Source: Paraphaeosphaeria minitans (Eukaryota; Ascomycota; Dothideomycetes; Pleosporales; Didymosphaeriaceae). From it: a DNA stretch of 64,000 bases. Every line of letters starts with the position of its first letter. The first letter of the stretch is position 1. Made by a program: the position numbers and the translations under genes. Below, one piece after another: positions 45,558 to 56,595 of the stretch. A model generated the notes under the pieces. It was not told the origin of the DNA. It worked only from the letters and a program-made list of their open reading frames with translations, and did no database searches. The stretch is from assembly GCA_015832175.1 (NCBI GenBank), contig WJXW01000005.1:806001-870000 (forward strand), in the 5' to 3' direction.

Positions 45558-46086
45558 GCTTCGTACTCTTGACCCTCCCTCCTGTGGCCTGGGTTACAGT
45601 ATTCATGCTGTGTGACCAACAAAGGCTGTGCGTTGAACATATTCACCATGGCAAGCCGCCTTTTCCTAACAGTTCCCGTCTTTCGATACCCTTTTCTTTC
45701 TTGTGTTGTATTATTTGGCTACTTGGACCAACTGCTTGTTAGCTCTGTTGTATTTTCCTGACTGTTGCTAGGCTAGCCTGCATCTGTTCCTTATTTCTTT
45801 TGCGTGTTTGTATTGCGAACTCCAAGATTGGCTGGGTGACGGTGTTATGAGGACGGACGAGGATGAGACAAACGTACGAGCTAAGCGCGACGAGAATGCT
45901 GAGATGAGCGAAACGTTCAACCATATCACCTATGAGGTATCCAGGCTTAACACACAACCTTGAAATCGATGCTTGCTCTCTATCGCACAGTGCGCCCCGT
46001 GATATCGTAACGCTTTTCCAACCCGCCAGCCCATGCCCATGAACGCCTGCAATGCTTGTAACACGCCAACTGCAACCGCTGCACCA
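45558..46086. other. convergent 3' flanks
   Basis: Two genes end towards each other here. No gene is seen in the 529 bp, and T-rich runs on both strands fit poly(A) regions. Confidence 0.45.
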
Positions 46087-47322
46087 CTATTGCACCAGTG
46101 CGTCGATTCGTCTTAAACCTCTCTTTATGCGTGCCGCCTTGACCTTCAACAGCCGGATACTCTCGAGGAACAGCTCATCGCTGTCCCACTGCCCTGTGCT
46201 CTCGATGCGGAAAATAAAGTGGTCCCGCATCCGGCCCAGCTTCACTTTGTCGACGAACTCAGGGTGGCGGAGACACTCTCTGCTCACGGTGTCAAGGCTG
46301 GGGTTGTCAACGACGGCTTTGGCATCGCCTTCCTTGCCGGCGCACTCCTCGTGAGCGGAAGCGTCTTCTGAGGTGACCTTGTCGAGCCGGATGACGCCTT
46401 TGGGGAAGCAGCGCGCGAACTTCTTTGCGTCGGCGCCAACGATGGGCTTGAGAATATCGATGGTGGGCAGCAGGCGGTAGGTAGCCGTCGCGACAGGCGA
46501 GAATTTTGCGTGGTCCTGGCCAATTCCCTTGAATGCGTGCATAAGCAGCTCGATATGCTGCCCGGGGCGCATTTTTGCGACCAGAATGTCTGGATGGCTC
46601 GATCTGACGCCGTCGTCGCCAAATTTCTCCGTCTGCCGCTCCCACGGCTCAAAGGAAAAATCGCGCGCGTATACGTTGTGATTCTCGTACAGCTCGTCCG
46701 GGTCTGTGACGCCTTGCTTTGTCTTCTCCAGGCCGCCCTCTTTCCACCGGCACTCTATGTTCAAGCTCAGGCGCACACAGTTTTCATCGCTCTTAGGCTC
46801 ATGGTCGGGTACCTCCTCGTCCTTCTGATACCATCTGAGCCAGCGCAAGGCGTCGCGGTTGCCGCGGAGGGGCACCAGGCCCAGACGGTGGGCGAGGACT
46901 TCATCCTGGATGATAGATGTGTTCTGGTAGATGAAGACGTCTTCGATGGCAAGCGTAGGGACTTCGGAGATTAGGATACGGCGCAGAGCATTGGCAAGGG
47001 AGGTGTCGATGCCGATGAGGGAGAAGGTTAGATCGAGCTTGTTGGCGTGTTCGTGATTGAATTCGATACGCATGTTCTGGGGGATGTTAGTTTCTTGATT
47101 TCAAAGAGACAGGTATGAGACGCACGTTCTTGAAGTGGTTCAAGTCCCATTCATGGCTCTCGCCTGGCCAGTGTCCAGGAAAGTCAGTCGACTGCTGGTT
47201 GCTCACGGTTTCGACGCCCACTTTGAGCTTCTACATGCGCTATTAGTAAGTCTATATTGGTAGAAACAGAGTCGTGCAAGTACCTTGCGCTCGATCAGCA
47301 CGTCGTCGCTTGGTGCAGGCAT
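46087..47322 (-). CDS. RPC40: RNA polymerase I and III subunit AC40 (RPAC1)
   Basis: Exons 46087-47076, 47126-47230 and 47284-47322 sum to 1134 nt (377 residues). The first exon is only 13 codons (MPAPSDDVLIERK). The body has the alpha-like dimerisation motif LTFSLIGIDTSLANALRRILISEVPTLAIEDVFIYQNTS, then IIQDEVLAHRLGLVPLRG and PGQHIELLMHAFKGIGQDHAKFSPVATATYRLLP. These are diagnostic of the AC40/Rpb3/alpha family, and the length fits AC40. With AC19 it forms the assembly platform shared by Pol I and Pol III in the nucleus. The gene lies head-to-head with the complex I 49-kDa gene. Confidence 0.96.
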
Positions 47323-47563
47323 TTTTGCAGTTTTGTCGCGTGATTTGGTGTTTTCAGCGGGTAACTCGAACTTCTCAAGTCGTCAACACTTTTTTCGAGA
47401 TGGCGCCAAGGCGTGACCGCCGCTAAGGCCAATTGGAAGCTCGGTAATGCTCTGCATCATCACTTGAAGAACGGAGCTCCCCTCCAACGCCACGCCCCCC
47501 GAATCTCCCCTCCGCCCACCCATTGACGTCGCAAGAGGGCATCGCCGGCCTCGATCACCCGCA
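47323..47563. promoter_or_regulatory. 241-bp bidirectional promoter (AC40 / complex I 49 kDa)
   Basis: The start codons of two divergent housekeeping genes are only 241 bp apart, so both core promoters must lie here. I see no TATA box. Short C-rich tracts (for example CCACGCCCCCC) are present. Confidence 0.7.
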
Positions 47564-49045
47564 ATGCCCGTCTCTCTGGCGCGATACGCCGGCCATGCCG
47601 CCAAACGCCTGTGCCAGGCGCCCCGACCGACCGTGGCCAGCAGCGCATCGCGCCTCCATCCCTTTGCCCGCGCCCTCTCGACCTCGCGCCCCCGCCACTA
47701 CGCAGATGTGCAGCACGAGCAGAGCGCCACGCTCATCCCGACCGATGCCGACTTCTCCGGCCCCCTCGACCCTGAGAGCAAGCGCGTCCTGGGCCACGAC
47801 GACATGTCTGGCACCTCGGGCAAGAAGATCAGACACTACACAGTCAACTTCGGACCCCAGCATCCCGCTGCTCACGGCGTGTTGCGGCTGATCCTGGAGC
47901 TCAACGGCGAGGAGATTGTGCGTGCCGACCCCCACGTCGGCCTGCTGCACCGCGGCACCGAGAAGCTGATCGAGTACCGGACGTACCTGCAAGCGCTGCC
48001 GTACTTCGACCGTCTCGACTATGTCTCCATGATGACCAACGAGCAGTGCTTCTCGCTTGCCGTCGAGAAGCTGCTGAACATCGAGGTGCCCGAGCGAGCC
48101 AAGTACATCAGGACCCTGTTTGGAGAGATCACCCGTATCAAGAACCACATCATGTCCGTCACCACGCACGCTATGGATGTCGGTGCTTTGACCCCATTCC
48201 TGTGGGCTTTCGAGGAGCGTGAGAAGCTTATGGTAGGTGGCCATAGTCCAGCCCCCACAGCCCACCTGTGCTAACTAGACATGTAGGAGTTCTACGAACG
48301 TGTATCTGGTGCCCGTATGCACGCAGCCTACGTACGTCCTGGTGGCGTCTCGCAAGATCTGCCCATCGGTCTCCTCGATGACATCTACCAGTGGGCGACT
48401 CAGTTTGGCGACCGTCTCGACGAGACTGAGGAGATGTTAACGGACAACCGTATCTGGATCGGCCGAACCAAGGGTGTTGGTGTCGTCTCGGCAGCAGACG
48501 CCATCAACTACTCTTTCACCGGGCCTATGCTCCGCGGTTCCGGGGTTCCGTGGGACATCCGCAAGTCGCAGCCGTACGATGCGTACGACAAGGTCGAGTT
48601 CGACGTGCCCGTCGGCGTTAACGGCGACTGCTACGACCGCTACCTTTGCCGTATGGAGGAGTTCCGCCAGTCGCTCCGCATCATCGTTCAGTGCCTGAAC
48701 GACATGCCTGCTGGCCCCGTCAAGGTTGAGGACTACAAGATCGCACCGCCCCCGCGTGCCGCCATGAAGGAGAATATGGAGGCGCTCATCCATCACTTCC
48801 TGCTCTACAGCAAGGGATACAGCGTCCCGCCTGGCGAGACCTACAGCGCCATTGAGGCACCCAAGGGCGAGATGGGTGTGTTCCTTGTCTCGGACGGTAG
48901 TGAGAGGCCTTACAGGTGTAAAATCAGGGCACCTGGATTCGCACATTTGGCGTGCATGGACCAGGTTTCTAGGGGCCATTTACTTGCCGATGCTGTTGCC
49001 ATAATTGGAACGATGGATTTGGTATTCGGAGAAGTAGACAGATAG
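47564..49045 (+). CDS. NADH:ubiquinone oxidoreductase 49-kDa subunit
   Basis: Exons 47564-48232 and 48287-49045 give 475 residues. An Arg/Ser/Ala-rich presequence ([20 protein letters not shown]...) directs the protein to mitochondria. The mature body has [56 protein letters not shown] and [15 protein letters not shown], and ends in [36 protein letters not shown]. These are signatures of the NuoD/NDUFS2 family, which lines the quinone pocket of complex I. The homologue is nuo-49 in Neurospora. The single intron follows KLM and begins GTAGGT. Confidence 0.98.
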
Positions 49046-50406
49046 TGGAGAGCGTTAAGGAGGTGAAGGAGAGAAAGAGAAGTGAATTCGGAGGTCAAAT
49101 AGGCCATTTGTACATACTGTACTCATTTTTTCTTCAGGGGTGAATTTGTAGTTCAAAATCGCTTTCAATTCGTCCAGCACCTCAAACATGCCTCTTATGT
49201 GAACTTGAAGACTTGATATCGGTGGGACACGGGGTGCGGCCGGGTCGGATTGCCGATTGTTGGGTCTGGGGTGGGCTGGGCAGGTTTCACGACGGTGAAT
49301 GAGCAGATCTAGTATTTGGCGAAGTGGATCGCTAGATGGTCGAGTGGAGAAGACGTCCGCATGAGAGCCCCATGTTGCCAAAACAAAGGATCGTACACAC
49401 TGCACGCGTCAAAAAGCAATCGTACCTGTTCCTAGCAAGTCCACTGTGCCGACTCCACAACGCAAAGGAGCAAACATGTCATGGACAAGCCTAGGGTGAC
49501 TTACGCTCCTATGACAGTCCAATCGGTCACCCGATACTGCAACGCCGGGCTTCACACTCCCCCGAAAGAATGAAATGCTCAATCACTATTGCCACTGTAC
49601 AAGATAGGGTCTGCGCGGCCCAGCGTGTGCAGCAGTCCGTAATACAGCCCATACTTGAATTTTGGGCTGTACGTACTGTACTGATATATGATCGGTACAG
49701 TAACCGTACCATACTAGACTTTTCAGCCGTAGTACCGCTGTACAATTTTTAATTAGGAAGGAGGCTTGTTAGGCGTTAAATATAGCAGACAGATGTGATA
49801 GACTTAGACTACTTTAGAGCTAATCTAGACTGCCTTAAGCATGTACTAGTTCTAATTACGTAGGAAAATTAGTAATCGTATCTTAACTGTAAGACTAGTT
49901 AGCTCTCTGTATAGGTGCAAATGTAGCACTTACGGGTCACAAACAGTACTGTACAGACACTCTGCTGTAATATACTTAATGTACCTACTTATAACTGTAC
50001 CGTAACCGTACAAGGGTAGATCGGTACGTACTAGGTACTGCTACGCACGATGGGTCCGCCCGTGCATGAAGTATACGTCACTAGTGCCCCTCACTGATCT
50101 CAGCTCGCCCGCTGCCAGGCCTAGATCTGCTGCCAAGTACTATCTCTCATTTCTTCTCCAGCTTTCTCCTCTGCACATCGACTTCAAGTGTACAACTCAC
50201 CACCTGCGCTTGGAATACAATTACATAGGTAGGTGCACATTCAATGTCAAAGATCGTGGCCGAAGCCGGGAGCTCTAGGGTTGCGAGACATACTTTACCC
50301 CTCACTATCTTTTCACAGGTTTTCTTTCGGGCTTTTCACTAGCCCAGCAGATGCATATATCTATCAATAGTTCGCTAATCGTATCTCACAGTCCATACAT
50401 CTAACA
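49046..50406. other. A/T-rich, GTAC-rich intergenic stretch
   Basis: From about 49655 to 50045 the sequence is A/T-rich and loaded with GTAC, TACTGTAC and CCGTAC words that make short palindromes. It differs clearly from the flanking genes. No coding frame with a motif exists. It may be a decayed mobile element or a relic repeat. Confidence 0.5.
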
Positions 50407-51381
50407 ATGGCATCGAACGACTACTACGGCGGCGGAGGCGGAGGCGGAGGTGGCTACGGTGGAGATGAACGACGGGGCGAGGGATACGGGGAGCGTCGGA
50501 ATGAAGGTGGTGGATACGGAGAAGAGAGGCGTCATGAAGGAGGAGGTGGTGGTTATGGCGAAGAGAGGCGCCAGGGTGGAGGGGGTTCTGGAGAGGAGCG
50601 CCGTCACGGAGGAGGTGGAGATTACAACGACCGCCCGAGCCAAGGATATGGTGGAGGTGGGAACAGGCGCGATGACTACAACGACCGTCCAAGTCAAGGC
50701 TACGGCGGCAGCGGAGGCCGTGAGGATTACAACGACCGTCCCAGCCAGGGCTATGGAGGAGGCGGAAGCGGAGGCTATGGCGACCAGCAGCAGCATTCAA
50801 GTGGCGGGGGCCACGGCCAGCAGCACTCAAGCGGTACCTCCTACGGCGGAGGCGGCTACTCGTCCGACGATTACTCCGGAGCCGCTCAACACGCGCAGTC
50901 TCATGCTGGCGGCTCTGGCGACTCGAGTCTCTTCAGCACCGCGCTGGGCCTCCTCGGTGGAAACAAGTCGAAGCTCCAAGAGGAAGACGTCGACGAGGAC
51001 GATGCCGTCAAGCAGCACCAGAAGCTGTACGGAGGAGGCAACGACCACGAGCCAGCGTCCTCTGGCAATGTTGGTACCGCTGCTGCAATGCAGGCCATGA
51101 AGATGTTCACGGGCGGCAACCAGGAGCACGCCTCTGGCGGACAGAACAAGTTTATTGGAATGGCCATGGGACAGGCTGCCCAGCTTTTCGATAAGCAGAG
51201 TGCGCAGGGTAAAACGCAGTCTGGGGCTACGAAGCAGGACGCTGTTGCTCAGGCTGCGCAGATGGCGCTCAAGTTCTACACGAAGAGCGAGATGGGCGGT
51301 GGTGGTGGAGGTGCTAGCGGTGGAGGATCGGGTGGTGGCATGGGTGGACTGATGAATTTGGCCAGCAAGTTTCTGAACTAA
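50407..51381 (+). CDS. glycine-rich protein with conserved C-terminal domain
   Basis: A single exon of 324 residues. The first ~150 residues are Gly/Tyr/Arg/Asp-rich with repeats: YGEERR-type units, then three or four DYNDRPSQGYGG units. A conserved-looking region follows from SSLFSTALGLLGGNK through EEDVDEDDAVKQHQKLYG, AAMQAMKMFTGG and FIGMAMGQAAQLFDKQ to AQMALKFYTKSEM, and a Gly-rich tail ends in LMNLASKFLN. Such Gly/Tyr-rich proteins often phase-separate or respond to stress; the C-terminal helical region recurs in filamentous fungi as an unnamed domain. No signal peptide. Function unknown. Confidence 0.8.
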   Translation: MASNDYYGGGGGGGGGYGGDERRGEGYGERRNEGGGYGEERRHEGGGGGYGEERRQGGGGSGEERRHGGGGDYNDRPSQGYGGGGNRRDDYNDRPSQGYGGSGGREDYNDRPSQGYGGGGSGGYGDQQQHSSGGGHGQQHSSGTSYGGGGYSSDDYSGAAQHAQSHAGGSGDSSLFSTALGLLGGNKSKLQEEDVDEDDAVKQHQKLYGGGNDHEPASSGNVGTAAAMQAMKMFTGGNQEHASGGQNKFIGMAMGQAAQLFDKQSAQGKTQSGATKQDAVAQAAQMALKFYTKSEMGGGGGGASGGGSGGGMGGLMNLASKFLN

Positions 51382-52508
51382 ATGACGGGCATGTCTGCAG
51401 CTCAATCTTGACAGGATGAAGCTAGAGCCGTAGTTGGGCAAATACAATATATGTACGCACACAATTGACCATAACCCTTATGAAGCATCCCCCGGGGTCG
51501 CACGGCGAATTCTGAAACACAAACTACTTCCGTCGCTCGGCGTTGGCTTTTGGTTCGCCGGCAAAAGGAAAACAATACTCGCACATCACGCCCTACTCGA
51601 AGACAATCTTTCGCGGCAAGTAACCCTTGCTCTGCCGGCTAGATATGCGAAGCCACGTAGGCTGACCAACACCACAGCAACAAGTCCTATATCAAGACCA
51701 AAATCACCGTCGAATAGCACCACCGCTAAACCCAAACTCCTCGTTCGTAAAGCCATCCCATCCACCCCTCCGCACTCCCAACTCACTAACCCCCACCCCT
51801 ATATAGCACCCCATCGTCATCTCCCGCATCAGCACTACGAGCGTACTCTCCGCTAAAATCCCCTTCGTCCGCGCATAGAGTCATAGTTTAGAGTGCAGTG
51901 TATAAACCCCTGTTTTATATCACGTCCTGCAGTATGACAGTCCACTCTTGCAACATGTAAATGCTAACCTTGTTCCCCGTCTTAGCCTCATCGAGATATT
52001 GGGTAGTAAGAGAGACTTGAATTGGATGCTTAGGCCTAATCTTATCCTTTCTGCTAGTAAATGTGGGGGGGGGGGGGGGAAGGGGGGAAGGGGTTTGGTC
52101 AAACAGACGTGGCTCTAATGCACCTAGGGCTGCAGATGGAGGCTCTGGTGGATTATTGTCACTGATCCCTTGGGACGCCTCATACTTGTCTTTCTTTAGA
52201 GTCTTTAGAAGGCGGATCGAATGGATCGCATCTTGAGCTCGTGCCAGTTGGGTAGGAGGTATTTCTGCTTTATTTTGGGGGGTTTGTTTTCCTATGTTTG
52301 GGTTGCCGATGTGTCTTTATCTATTACCGTATTGTTCTCCTTCGCAGCTATGTGTCGCACTTGCCTGGCAAGACTCTCCACGTAGGAGTCTTAAAAGATC
52401 CTCGGTGAGCTATTGCATTTTACCATTCACACTACACGGCCTTCTGAGGTTCCAACATGCTTTTTCTAGCTACATACACAAAATACCCGTCGAAAACCTA
52501 CACATTCC
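51382..52508. other. intergenic with a long G run
   Basis: The stretch is flanked by convergent genes. A 15-G run at 52065-52079 continues as AA-G6-AA-G4. The plus-strand frame 51434-51856 has no motif. No gene is supported. Confidence 0.5.
52065..52093 (+). repeat. G-tract with G-quadruplex potential
   Basis: Fifteen consecutive G followed by AAGGGGGGAAGGGG provides four or more runs of at least three G within 30 bases. Confidence 0.75.
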
Positions 52509-53861
52509 TCAAGCTGGTCCCTTCCCATCGAAGAACACCTCATCCAACAAACTAATCAACACCTTTTGCCCCTCCCACTGCTCCACAACACTCGGCCTAA
52601 TCTGCTTCGGCGGCAGCACGAACCCCGCATCCCCCGTATCCCTCAGCTCAATGGTATAGCTAAAGTCCGCACCCCCAACGCTATACACATGATCCGGCGC
52701 CGCACCCGTCGTCGCATACAGCGCCGCCCCGCTCGGCCCAAACGTAAACGTCGTCCGGTCCCCGGTAGCATCCCTGATGGCGCCCGAGACGAGATTCGCA
52801 GCCTTGGTCCACTTGCCGAGCTCGGGCGCGTACCGCGTCTCGTTGTAGCCGTAGGGACTCAGGATGTCCTGGCCGTAGCTGTGCCAGTCGACGAAGAGCT
52901 TGATGCCCTGCTCGTCGCGCAGCCGCCGCACCAACGCATCGAGGCCCTTGTTCTCGGGCGCGTCCGAGGCCGCCTCTCCCTTGTACGTTTCGGAGCACGG
53001 GTTTGCAGAGGCGCCCCGCGCGGTCGCGTTCCACGCGAATTCCCAGTTGCGGTTGATGTCGCGGCCGAAGCAGGTGCTGTTGTTGGGGCCTGGTTGCCTG
53101 TTTTTGCGCCAGAGGCGTTGGGTCGTTTGCGAGTAGACGAAGCCGTCGGGGTTGACGAAGGGGAGGATGAAGAAGTCGTAGCTGTCGAGGAAGGTGCGGA
53201 CGGTGGCATCGTTGGAATTGTAGCCGGTGACTAGCTGGTATGTGATGTATTCGACAACCTGGCTATGTCAGCTGGAGGCATCATGTCGACTTCATAATTA
53301 ATTAGGACGTACCGGAGCACTGATCCATTCTCTTGCGTGAACGGTCCCGTGATACAATACCGCGGGCTTGCCTGGTCCGCTACTTCCCCACAAATGCAGG
53401 CCATAAATGTCCCTTCCTTCGTAGCTCTTTCCAGAGCTTATCTTCTTAGAATTGTTCGGAAAGCTCGCGTGTAGGTCGTCGAAGTATTTGATGTGGTCCG
53501 CATAGGGATGATACGAGTCGTACCATGAGGTGGAGTTGTCTGCCTGCCGCCTGACCTTGGATGTCAGGGTTGCAGATTCTGCAGTGATGGAATCTCCCAG
53601 GTTGGCGTGCATGACATGGTAATTCAGACCAAGCGCTTCGAAGGAGGCGGTCTGCGATGGCGGGATGACAACATCGATGTGAGAAGTGCTGTCGTGATTC
53701 CATTGCTCGAAGTCGAAGCTTGCCAGCTTCGATTCGACGGTTTGGAGATTTTTGCCCGTCTTGACGCGGTAGACCTTGTAGCCATCGTATGAGAACTTCG
53801 CACTTGCCGTGACGAACGTTGCCAGCGCAAGGCATACAGAGCTCAGAACCGTGGTACGCAT
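52509..53861 (-). CDS. secreted zinc carboxypeptidase (M14A)
   Basis: Exons 52509-53258 and 53313-53861 give 432 residues. A signal peptide (MRTTVLSSVCLALATFVTASA) is followed by an activation propeptide (about residues 22-110) and the catalytic domain. Zinc ligands are His175 and Glu178 in HGTVHAREWIS and His309 in FVDWHSYGQ. The substrate Arg lies in GRDINRNW, FVNPDGF is typical, and the catalytic Glu387 is in YTIELRDTGDAGF. It would cut C-terminal residues from peptides outside the cell after propeptide removal, perhaps at the SKVRRQ site near residue 105. The intron begins GTACGT directly after the first zinc motif. Confidence 0.96.
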
Positions 53862-54511
53862 CTCGAGAAGCGATGCTGCTATGCGAATGATGGCTACTAC
53901 GTCTTTTTATATTGTTCAGAAAACGTCTTCCTGACGTATTCAGGCACTGTTTGTACGCGAGATGCCAAGGAGACACGACCTTCCACATTTTGTCGGCGCT
54001 GGATGCTTGTAATTGCGTGACTTGCAACCGATTGTAAATCTACCTGTATATTGTTCGCTACTCAGGTTCATCCTGGACCTGACCTTCCCTTTGGAGCTAG
54101 CGGGAGTCGTGAACTGTCAAGAGCGCCATTTGAATGAATTTGCACAACATCTCAGCAACTAACTGTCTCTTCTTGATACTCATAGGCTATAGTTGTGGTA
54201 AGTTTTCTTGATAGACTCTGTGTGCGAAGTATCACACTCGTTAGCTGATTCGTAACCAACCCCGAAACAGGACCCTGCCACAGGTAAGCATGTAGCTCCA
54301 GCCAAATTCATGCAATGACAATGGGCCTGTGCAACACATCAATGCGATTTGGATGGAAGAGTCAACATCGCATAGTCATTGTCGTCGTGGGTGCTACCAA
54401 AAAACCCTCAGACATGTCGCATCTGTCTTCGTCGCAGAGAAGAAGCCTCGGCAACCCCTCACTTTCCTACCTACCCCTCCAGCCAATCCCCACCTTAACT
54501 CCGCACCGCCC
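53862..54511. other. intergenic, upstream of the carboxypeptidase gene
   Basis: It holds the carboxypeptidase promoter with a TATA box at 53904-53911 and the 3' flank of the EthD gene. No gene recognised. Confidence 0.45.
53904..53911 (-). promoter_or_regulatory. TATA box of the carboxypeptidase gene
   Basis: On the minus strand the sequence reads TATAAAAA, 43-50 bp upstream of the ATG at 53861. Confidence 0.55.
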
Positions 54512-54899
54512 CTACGACATCGATTTCGTCTCCTTGACCTCGCCCACCATGAGAGAGGGCTGCTCGCTGGCGAAGTTGTCAATGTCGGCAAAGACTTCTT
54601 TGCCCTCGGACCCAGCACCCGCCTTCTTGAACGCCTCCAAGCTCTCGAACTCGAGCACACAGGCTACGCTGTAGGGTGACTCGGGGTCGTCGTATCTACA
54701 CCGTGCGCTGTGATTAGCAGGTGAAGCAAGATGTATCGGGGGAATTGGCTAATGGTGCGGGTGCTTACTGCGTCACGGTGTACTTTGTGAGGCCATGCTG
54801 CGTCCAAAGCTTTGTAACGAGCGGCATGTGTGTCGCGAGGTAGTAGTCCATATTGAACTTCGTTTTGCGCGGGTAGAGGACGGAGACGTGGGTTGGCAT
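54512..54899 (-). CDS. EthD-domain protein
   Basis: Exons 54512-54695 and 54769-54899 give 104 residues, the usual size of a single dimeric alpha/beta-barrel EthD domain. The start reads MPTHVSVLYPRKTKFNMDYYLATHMPLV, with the family's Tyr-Pro, Phe-Asp-Tyr and TxHMPLV positions. The end has VACVLEFESLEAF and DIDNFASEQPSLMVGEV. EthD was named for ethyl-tert-butyl-ether degradation; fungal members are often involved in small cyclisation or monooxygenase steps, and no cluster is present here. An in-frame ATG 48 nt upstream exists; I chose the one at 54899, which gives the family-length N-terminus. Confidence 0.9.
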
Positions 54900-55736
54900 T
54901 TTGGAGTTTGTGGTGAGGAACTGGCCTGGGTCAGCTTGGAGCGTCAAATGTAGAGGTACGTGCTACCTTTTTCAGCGCGCAAGGATAGTATATTGCTTGT
55001 GTTCGATGAAGAGATGCTGTGAGATATTTAAGGAGGGAGAAGTAGGCTAGTTATGAGCTGTCGGGTGCATGTGGATGCTGGACCCGCACCACGGCAATCG
55101 GTCCGGCCCAGCGCCGTCATCTGCTCCGTACCTCCGTGGGTGTACCTACAGCATGGCAAGCTGCGAGCTACACTACAACCTGGCCTTAAGCATTCTGATT
55201 GGTCTCAAAATTTTATTAGTTATACCGTTATTAATGGCTAAGAAAGCTTAGTCTTCTACGGAATTGCTTATATAAGCGAGAAAGAGGTCTGAGATGTGCT
55301 TATAGAGCGGTAGGCTTATCTGTTGTAGTTAGCTTGCTACTTTGAGAAGCCATCGCTGTCGCGTTGTTTATGGCGAGAATTGCTCAAGGCCAGGCTTTAC
55401 TGCATGCCCGGAACGCTAGAACCTTATTATCAAGTGTGACTTACTTTGCTATCTGTAACGGAGTTTATCTCTGGTGCCGCATCTTCTTGTATGAGTCGTG
55501 ACAAAACGGAACCTGATGACAAACCCCGCAACCCCATTTGGAAAAAGCCCATCCCCACATTCAGCAAAACTGAACTCTCCAGCTGGCAGCTCTTAGAAAC
55601 TGACCGATATCAATAAGTAATCCTCATGCTTTCACAGTGGCCGTGTCTATCTTACTTCGAAGAAGAACGTCACAACTAGAACGCTGCTGTTCTCCATCTT
55701 TGCCGTCATCGAACTTCGCCCAAGCGACCTAGCGTG
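54900..55736. other. intergenic, no gene seen
   Basis: The stretch 55190-55460 is A/T-rich (TTTATTAGTTATACCGTTATTAATGGC). Nothing coding is supported. Confidence 0.45.
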
Positions 55737-56595
55737 TTATATTGTGGGGTGGCCTTGGAGCTTGGGATCAACCATGCTCTCCTTCAACACCACTTTCGAT
55801 TCTGCTCCCAGCTGGCCATCGGTTTGGGGAAACCGCACAAAGGGAATGGCAACGTCCTCCCTCATACCTGCAATGCGAACGTGGCCCCACATGCGACCGG
55901 CCACTCCAACAGTGGTACCCGGTAGCTTTGCCCACACGTAGCACATGCTCTCCATCCCTTCAAGTCGTAGTCCTACAACAATGTGTTGCTCTTGTGCGAT
56001 GGTCGTGACCGGTCGAGCCTCCACAAATCGGTGGGTTTCCTTCACAGCGATGCTCTTCCGACTCGCCACAATGGCTTCCAAGATACGGATAGAAGAGGCA
56101 GAGGCGGACTTGCGCTCGGGGAGAATGGTATTGACGAGACGGCCATCCTCTTCATGCGTGAGATCAGTGAGGCGGAAGCGGAGTGCGGAATCGAGACCGA
56201 CCAAAGCCCCCGGAAGCTGGCTGCCTTCGATCCAGCAAGAGAGACCCGACTCAAAGAAGAGCTGGAGAGCAGGGAAGAAAGTGTTCATCTTCCAATGTAC
56301 AATACCTGGGGGGAGTTTGTTAAGCGCGGTTCGAAAGGATACGAAACAGGCCAGACTCACTCTCGCCCACAAGCATACTCGCCACGACTGTTTTGCCATA
56401 TTCATTGCTCAATCTCCACGTGTACACCGCATTGGACAGTCCGATGGTAGCGTCAATCTCCGTAGCAACAGTGCCGCGTTGGTGGTCGTCATGCTTCAAC
56501 CGCTCGGCGGCCTCGTCCTGGTCCCCATAAGCTTGGAACCCTCGGCGAGCGAGCTCTTGGTGTAGGTCGATCTTCGCGCATTGATAGTAGTCCAT
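55737..56595 (-). CDS. hypothetical protein with SAP-like N-terminus
   Basis: Exons 55737-56305 and 56361-56595 sum to 804 nt (267 residues). The intron starts GTGAGT and ends CCCCAG; the join reads VGESIVHWKMNTFF. Residues 7-36 (KIDLHQELARRGFQAYGDQDEAAERLKHDD) resemble the helix-turn-helix SAP motif with its RG and L--RL positions. The remainder has no family I recognise. SAP motifs often bind DNA or RNA, so a nuclear role is conceivable. No signal peptide or membrane segment. Confidence 0.7.
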
